Assembly (NCBI GenBank): GCA_050249835.1
Contig: JBFWPT010000015.1
Coordinates: 6,162-70,161, forward strand
Source of the DNA: Miltoncostaea sp050249835
GTDB taxonomy: Bacteria; Actinomycetota; Thermoleophilia; Miltoncostaeales; Miltoncostaeaceae
Reading direction: 5' to 3'
DNA: 64,000 nt
Made by a program: the position numbers and the translations under genes. Each line of letters starts with the position of its first letter. Within the stretch, counting starts at the first letter, position 1. A model generated the notes under the pieces. The model ran no database searches, was not told where the DNA came from, and saw only the letters and a list, made by a program, of their open reading frames with translations. Below are positions 59,227 through 64,000 of this stretch, piece by piece.

Positions 59227-60894
59227 GTGCCCGAACCCCACGCCCCCAGGACGACGGTCCTCCGGACGGCTCGTCGGTCCCTCACCCTGGTCCTCGCAGC
59301 CGTGGCGCTGCTGGGGTCCGCGGCCATGGCCTCCGGGGCGGCGCGCAGCGAGCCGCCCGACGGCCAGGTCATCTCGGGCGTGGCGCCGGAGTACCCGGCG
59401 TCGAACGTCGCGGCCTTCGCGCGGATGACGGGTCAGCCGGGCATCGCGGTGTACCACCGCTTCCTGAACCCGCTGGAGCCGTTCAACGACGTGCTGGGCG
59501 AGATCAAGTCCATCAACGCCGCCGGGATGATCACCTGGCGCATGATGGCGAGCAGCTCGTCGGCGCCCGGCGGCAACCACGCCTCCATCGCCCGCGGCGA
59601 CATCGACTCCTACCTCGTCGCCCAGGGCGCCGCGGCGGCGGCCTTCGGCCGTCCGCTGTTCCTGCGCCCCAACTGGGAGATGAACGGCGACTGGTTCGTC
59701 TGGTCCACCTACACGTCGGGCGGCTCGCAGCGCCCGGGCAACTCGCCCGCGCAGTACCGCCAGTCCTGGCAGCGCGCCCGCATCATCTTCGAGGGCGGCA
59801 GCCAGGCGACGGTCAACAGCCGGCTGGCGGCGGTCGGCCTGCCGCCCCTGACGGCGGGCGGCGCGAACCTGCCCTCCGCCACCAACGTGGCGTGGGTCTG
59901 GTCCGTCACCAAGGGCCCGGTCAAGCAGCCGCAGAAGCCGCACAAGACCTCCGACTACTACCCCGGCGACCCCTACGTGGACTGGGTCGGCGTGTCGCTC
60001 CACCAGTACGGCAGCACCACGCTGTCCCACTGGACGACCACGATCGACACCAAGGGCGACCCGGTCGGGCGGCTCGACGACTTCTACAACGAGTTCGCCG
60101 TGCGCCACGGCAAGCCGATGATGCTGAGCGAGTGGGCGGTCGCGGGGCCGCCGCTGGGCAACGGCGACAACGCCCAGTACATCCGCGACGTCTTCGCCTG
60201 GATCGCGGCGCGGCCCAAGGTCAAGGCCCAGATCTACTTCAACCGGAACGCCGGCTCGACGACGCACCGCCTGGAGTCGCACCCCAAGGCGCGGGCCGCC
60301 TTCACCGAGAGCGTCACGCGCATCCACTCGATCTTCGACTGGCGCCAGATCAGCACCGGCGGCCCGGCGCCGCTGCCCGCGTCGAGCACGCCGGTCGCCC
60401 CCGCCGCGCCCTCCCCCAGCAAGACCACCACCAAGAAGACCACGCCCTCGACGAAGACGGCGCCCCGCGCCGCCTGCTCGGTGAACGGCCTGGTCGGCGT
60501 GCTGCCGGCGACCACGAAGCGCGAGCGGGTGGGCATCTTCCGCACCCGGAGGGCGACGGTCCGGCTCTCCGCGACGAAGAGGTGGGTGAAGGGCGTCGTC
60601 GTGGCCCGGGGCCGCAAGCCGAGCGCCGTGACCGTGACGCTCACGGGCCGCGGGGTCGCGGGCGCGCGCAAGAACGCCCGCCGCTGGGTCTTCGGCGCGC
60701 GGCTCGCCCCGCGCGTCGCCAACCAGGACCTGGTGGTCACCATCCGGCGCCCCCGCGCGAAGGTCCAGCGCGTGCGCGTGCGCCTCGCGACGACGAAGGC
60801 GGCCGTCCGCGCGGCCCCGACGCCGCTCATCGCGCGGCCCGGCGGCGCCCCGCCGTCGCCCGGAGCGGACACCCCCCTCCCCGCCGGCTGCTAG
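59227..60894 (+). CDS. Secreted glycoside hydrolase family 26-like protein
   Basis: This 555-aa protein has a signal peptide (TLVLAAVALLGSAAMASGA). A (beta/alpha)8 domain of about 330 residues follows, with RPNWEMNGDWFVW (acid/base Glu151) and MLSEWAVAG (nucleophile Glu302), as in GH26 beta-mannanases. A Ser/Thr/Lys-rich linker (KTTTKKTTPSTKT) leads to a basic beta-rich C-terminal domain. The open frame continues up to a TTG at 59161, but that codon is part of the -35 box, so GTG 59227 is the likelier start, giving a leader of about 30 nt. Confidence 0.82.
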   Translation: MPEPHAPRTTVLRTARRSLTLVLAAVALLGSAAMASGAARSEPPDGQVISGVAPEYPASNVAAFARMTGQPGIAVYHRFLNPLEPFNDVLGEIKSINAAGMITWRMMASSSSAPGGNHASIARGDIDSYLVAQGAAAAAFGRPLFLRPNWEMNGDWFVWSTYTSGGSQRPGNSPAQYRQSWQRARIIFEGGSQATVNSRLAAVGLPPLTAGGANLPSATNVAWVWSVTKGPVKQPQKPHKTSDYYPGDPYVDWVGVSLHQYGSTTLSHWTTTIDTKGDPVGRLDDFYNEFAVRHGKPMMLSEWAVAGPPLGNGDNAQYIRDVFAWIAARPKVKAQIYFNRNAGSTTHRLESHPKARAAFTESVTRIHSIFDWRQISTGGPAPLPASSTPVAPAAPSPSKTTTKKTTPSTKTAPRAACSVNGLVGVLPATTKRERVGIFRTRRATVRLSATKRWVKGVVVARGRKPSAVTVTLTGRGVAGARKNARRWVFGARLAPRVANQDLVVTIRRPRAKVQRVRVRLATTKAAVRAAPTPLIARPGGAPPSPGADTPLPAGC

Positions 60895-60902
60895 CGGAGC
60901 GC

Positions 60903-60926
60903 GGCGCCCGCCGTCAGGCGGGGGCC
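60903..60926. terminator. Hairpin between convergent genes
   Basis: GGCGCCCGCC / GGCGGGGGCC with one mismatch and a 4-nt loop, 8 nt after the GH26-like gene and covering the stop of the convergent CBM-like gene. Confidence 0.45.
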
Positions 60927-61678
60927 CGCATGCTGGCGGCCGGGCCGAGGCCCGACGGCGCCGCGGAGGGGCTGAGGCTGAGGACCATCCGGTCCAGGTG
61001 GATGCCGTCCTCCCGCATCCAGACGTGCACCGTGTGGAGGCCCGGCGTGTCCACCACGATCCTGGCGGTGGGGTAGTTGATGCGGGTGCGGAACCAGTTC
61101 CAGCCCCGGTAGACCTTGGTGGTCAGGTAGCCGGAGAGGGCCTGGACCTCGCCGTCGAGGCCGACGTGGAGGGAGTCGCCCGCCGGGTTCGGCGCCCAGG
61201 CGCGCACCCACACGTGGTAGACGCCGGGCGAGGTGAAGCGCACCGGGACGGAGATGCCGGGCGCGACCTCCGGGGCGGTCGCCCACGGGATCGCGGGCCC
61301 GCCGTCGGGTCCCGCCACCATCGCCGACCCGACGCTGCCGGAGAGGCCGCTCGGCATCCACTCGCGCAGGCCCGGCGCCGTGGGGGAGCCCGTCTCGAGC
61401 TCGATCACCACGCGGCCGCCGCTCTCCAGGTACGGGGAGGGGTTCGGCTCGGGGGGCTCGGGAGGCCCGGAGGGCTCCGGAGCGGGGACCGGCAGGTCCT
61501 CGACGGCGGCGGCGGCACCCTCGGGCGAGGGGAGCTCCGCCACGGGCTGCGCGGCGGGGTCCTCGGGCACCACCTCCTCGGCCGCGGCGGGCCCGGCCGC
61601 GACGAGCGCGCCCAGCACGACGGCGCACGCCAGCGCACGTCCAGCCGGTCGGGAGGCGGGAGGCGGCCCGGCGATCAT
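60914..61678 (-). CDS. Secreted carbohydrate-binding-module-like protein
   Basis: In this 254-aa protein, a signal peptide (ALACAVVLGALVAAGPAAA) and a Pro/Glu-rich spacer (PSPEGAAAAVEDLPVPAPEP) precede a C-terminal beta-sandwich. It resembles the GH115 C-terminal/CBM35-like fold: FTSPGVYHVWVRAWAPNPAGDSLHVGLDGE, then YRGWNWFRTRINYPTARIVVDTPGLHTVHVWMREDGIHLDRMVLS. Such domains bind polysaccharide. ATG 61678 is chosen just before the signal peptide; longer starts lack coding character. It faces the GH26-like gene. Confidence 0.72.
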   Translation of the reverse strand: MIAGPPPASRPAGRALACAVVLGALVAAGPAAAEEVVPEDPAAQPVAELPSPEGAAAAVEDLPVPAPEPSGPPEPPEPNPSPYLESGGRVVIELETGSPTAPGLREWMPSGLSGSVGSAMVAGPDGGPAIPWATAPEVAPGISVPVRFTSPGVYHVWVRAWAPNPAGDSLHVGLDGEVQALSGYLTTKVYRGWNWFRTRINYPTARIVVDTPGLHTVHVWMREDGIHLDRMVLSLSPSAAPSGLGPAASMRAPA

Positions 61679-61917
61679 CGGCCGAGTCAAGCACACGCCG
61701 GATGCGGGCGGAAAGTAAGGATTCCCTGAACGACCGGACAGACCCGCGACCGCTGGAGGTCCAGGGACCCTATGTTCATGGGGATCGGGGGGCGGTATGG
61801 AAGGGTGCGCGACGGGGGCGCCTGGTCGATCGGACGGAGGCACCCTTGTCGATTCGGCGGTTCACCGTCCCGTCCTGCCGTGAGGGAATCGTCGTGTCCC
61901 GATATCGAGGTGACTTC

Positions 61918-64000
61918 GTGAAGGTTCGTCGCTCCCGGCGCCTGGTGCGCGCCCTCGGAATCGCCGGGGCCGCCCTGGCGGTCTCCGCCTCCCCGGCCCT
62001 CGCCGCGCCGCCGGACATCGGCCTGTCGTTCGACGCCGCCGCGCCCGGAACGGTCGCCGACAAGGACGGCCAGGGAACGGGCTTCACGGGAGTCCAGGCC
62101 AACACGGCGGGATCGCAGCTCGTGGCGTCCGCCATCGACCTGGCGGGCGGCGACCTGACGCTCACGACCACCCCGGGCGACGCCACCCAGAACACCCAGC
62201 AGAACGCGCTCCAGGTGACCTTCGACGGCTCGTCCTCGTACGCCGTCACGGCGACCCTCGACGGCCCGCTGAACTTCGCGCAGAACAACCAGTCGGCCGG
62301 GATCTTCATCGGCAACGACCAGAACAACTACGTGAAGCTGGTCGCGCGCAAGGCGGCCGCGGGCCCCGGGCTGCAGCTCGGCCGCGAGGTCAACGGGACC
62401 TTCAAGCAGATCACCGCCCCGGGCTCGGCGACCGTCCTCACCGGCGGGACCGTGGCCCTGCGCCTGACGGTGGACACCGCGGCGGGCACGATCACCGGCG
62501 AATTCTCCATCGACGGCGGCCCGTTCGTGAGCGCCGGCAGCGTCGCGGGGGCCGACCTGCCCGCCGGGTGGAACTCCCCCCAGGCGAAGGCCGGGATCAT
62601 GACCACCCACTTCACCTCCGGCGCGCCCGTCGATGCGGCCTTCGAGGACTTCTCGGTGCGGCCGACCGGCGGCAACCTGACGATCGGCGCGACCCCGAAG
62701 AAGACCGTGCTCCACGGCTCCGCGGGCTCCGGCGGCCTCACGATCCCGGGCTTCGGCTCCTTCTCCGGGACCCTGCCGACGTCGATCGAGTTCGGTCCCG
62801 ACGGGCGGCTCTACGTCGCCACCCAGAAGGGGAAGATCTACGTCGTCAACATGAACGACCAGGACCAGGCGGTCAGCCTCCAGGGCACGATCGAGTCGAT
62901 CGCCGTCCGGGCCAACAAGAACTTCGACGGCTCCCCGTCGGGCGAGCCGGGCCGCCAGGTGACCGGCATCGTCTTCGACCCCGCCTCCACCGCGGCCGCC
63001 CCCGTGCTGTACGTCTCGCACTCGGACCCGCGCATCTTCAAGAACGAGCAGCCCGGCCAGTCGCTGGTGGACGAGCAGTCGGGCGTCGTCACCAAGCTGA
63101 CGCTGAACGGCGCGGGCCAGGTGGTCGCCCAGCAGGACCTCGTGGTGAACCTGCCGCGCTCCGCCGAGAACCACTCGGTCAACGGGATGGACTTCGGCCC
63201 CGACGGCTGGCTCTACCTGGGCATCGGCGGCGCCACCAACTTCGGCGCCCCGAGCCTCTTCTTCGGCTACTTCCCCGAGGTGCCGCTGTCGGCCGCGGTG
63301 CTGCGCATCAACCCGGCCGCGATCGGCGGCGGGACGGTCAACGCGGCCGCCGGCTCCGCCTTCAGCTTCAACGACCCCTGCGGCCCGGGCGAGAGCGTCG
63401 GCAACGGGTGCTCGGCCGCCACCACCGTCCCCGGCGGGCCGGGGGCCGGCACCGTCCCCGGCCAGTTCGAGGTCTACGCCACCGGCTTCCGCAACCCGTA
63501 CGACGTGCTCTGGCACTCCAACGGCAAGCTCTACGCCAACGAGAACGAGGGCAACAGCGGCGGCGGCCTCACCCCCGGCGGCCAGAACCCCGGGGCGGGC
63601 GGCGACCCGCCGGACGAGCTCTTCAACGTCCAGGCCGGCGGCTACCACGGCCACCCGAACCCCTCGCTGGGCCTCAACACCTACGACGGGGGCGTCAAGG
63701 CGATCGCCAAGTACGCGCCCAACTCGGCCACCACCGGCATCGCCGAGTACACGGGCGACCTGGCGAGCGGCCTCCTGAAGGGCCAGATCCTCTCCACGAA
63801 CTACGCACAGGGCGACACCCTCGACCGCGTCAAGCTCACCCCGGACGGCTCCACGGTGGTGGAGAAGCTCGTCCTGGCGTCCAACCTGTCCGACCCGCTC
63901 GACGTCGCCGTGCGGTCCAACGGCACGATCTTCGTGGCCGAGCACGGGTTCGCGGGCGACTCCTTCGCCCAGGTGTCCGCCTTCCAGCCGGTCGCGGTGA
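61918..64000 (+). CDS. Secreted sorbosone-dehydrogenase-like beta-propeller with ConA-like N-terminus (3' end outside window)
   Basis: About 694 residues are visible before the right edge. A signal peptide (ALAVSASPALA) is followed by the ConA-like family module of this window (LSFDAAAPGTVADKDGQGTGFT, then QSAGIFIGNDQNNYVKLVARK, residues about 35-260). The second part is a glucose/sorbosone dehydrogenase-type six-bladed propeller (SIEFGPDGRLYVATQKGKIYVV, NHSVNGMDFGPDGWLYLGIGG, YATGFRNPYDVLWHSNGKLYANEN, FNVQAGGYHGHPNP). PQQ-dependent sugar oxidation is known for some members, but the cofactor residues were not checked. GTG 61918 has GAGGTG 5 nt before it; GTG 61894 is an alternative. Confidence 0.83.
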   Translation, partial: MKVRRSRRLVRALGIAGAALAVSASPALAAPPDIGLSFDAAAPGTVADKDGQGTGFTGVQANTAGSQLVASAIDLAGGDLTLTTTPGDATQNTQQNALQVTFDGSSSYAVTATLDGPLNFAQNNQSAGIFIGNDQNNYVKLVARKAAAGPGLQLGREVNGTFKQITAPGSATVLTGGTVALRLTVDTAAGTITGEFSIDGGPFVSAGSVAGADLPAGWNSPQAKAGIMTTHFTSGAPVDAAFEDFSVRPTGGNLTIGATPKKTVLHGSAGSGGLTIPGFGSFSGTLPTSIEFGPDGRLYVATQKGKIYVVNMNDQDQAVSLQGTIESIAVRANKNFDGSPSGEPGRQVTGIVFDPASTAAAPVLYVSHSDPRIFKNEQPGQSLVDEQSGVVTKLTLNGAGQVVAQQDLVVNLPRSAENHSVNGMDFGPDGWLYLGIGGATNFGAPSLFFGYFPEVPLSAAVLRINPAAIGGGTVNAAAGSAFSFNDPCGPGESVGNGCSAATTVPGGPGAGTVPGQFEVYATGFRNPYDVLWHSNGKLYANENEGNSGGGLTPGGQNPGAGGDPPDELFNVQAGGYHGHPNPSLGLNTYDGGVKAIAKYAPNSATTGIAEYTGDLASGLLKGQILSTNYAQGDTLDRVKLTPDGSTVVEKLVLASNLSDPLDVAVRSNGTIFVAEHGFAGDSFAQVSAFQPVAV

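Overview
The window is very GC-rich double-stranded DNA, gene-dense on both strands, with many GTG starts and 4-nt GTGA/ATGA gene overlaps. Most co-directional genes are packed into short operons. The gene content fits a high-GC actinobacterium, and probably a Thermoleophilia/Solirubrobacterales-like lineage: a primary sigma-70 factor, GTP cyclohydrolase of the FolE2/MptA type, an acyl-CoA carboxylase with a fused biotin carboxylase-BCCP subunit, sucCD, and many secreted choice-of-anchor and Ig-like proteins. The lineage is an inference from gene content. No rRNA, tRNA, CRISPR array or insertion sequence was recognised.

Region 1 (1-9.9 kb) is mostly housekeeping. It holds a truncated LuxR/MalT-type ATPase regulator, the primary sigma factor, folE2, an ACT-domain protein and peptide deformylase. 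Then come moaD-moaE with two unknown genes downstream, and a three-gene acyl-CoA carboxylase operon that ends in a strong hairpin. sucCD (14.8-16.8 kb) is a second housekeeping island inside the accessory region.

Region 2 (about 9.9-51.3 kb) is an exopolysaccharide/cell-envelope region. Machinery genes are a polyprenyl-phosphate sugar phosphotransferase (49.8 kb), PssD/PssE-like glycosyltransferase halves, a Wzx-type flippase with an unusual N-terminal extension, an O-antigen ligase/polymerase, a Wzz-like protein, at least six further glycosyltransferases and a hexapeptide acyltransferase. A sugar-tailoring operon (41.8-47.6 kb) encodes a sugar-1-phosphate cytidylyltransferase, an SDR epimerase, a PIG-L deacetylase and three methyltransferases. 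Interspersed are large secreted proteins. Three are paralogous parallel beta-helix proteins. Two (613 and 913 aa) share an unfamiliar repeat of about 81 residues, built on the cores QLRINQRI and AAVRRxNA. One is a 1449-aa mosaic with a 653-bp exact internal DNA duplication.

Region 3 (51.5-56.0 kb) is a compact minus-strand operon: a small peptide with a lasso-type leader signature and an Arg7 core, an ABC ATPase, an ABC-2 permease, an HPr-kinase-like kinase and a PF14907-type nucleotidyltransferase. This looks like the tailoring and export half of a paeninodin-type RiPP cluster, without any visible cyclase, RRE protein or leader protease.

Region 4 (56.1-64.0 kb) encodes secreted proteins: a fourth-group ConA-like-domain family (copies at 9.9, 13.2, 56.2 and 61.9 kb), a PL14-like polysaccharide lyase, a GH26-like glycoside hydrolase, a CBM-like protein, and a sorbosone-dehydrogenase beta-propeller running off the right edge.

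A recurring regulatory theme is a -10 hexamer (TANNNT) 6-9 nt in front of an ATG/GTG start codon. It is seen at about ten genes and implies leaderless transcripts for much of the polysaccharide and secreted-protein set. The shared signal is a plausible way for these scattered genes to be co-expressed.
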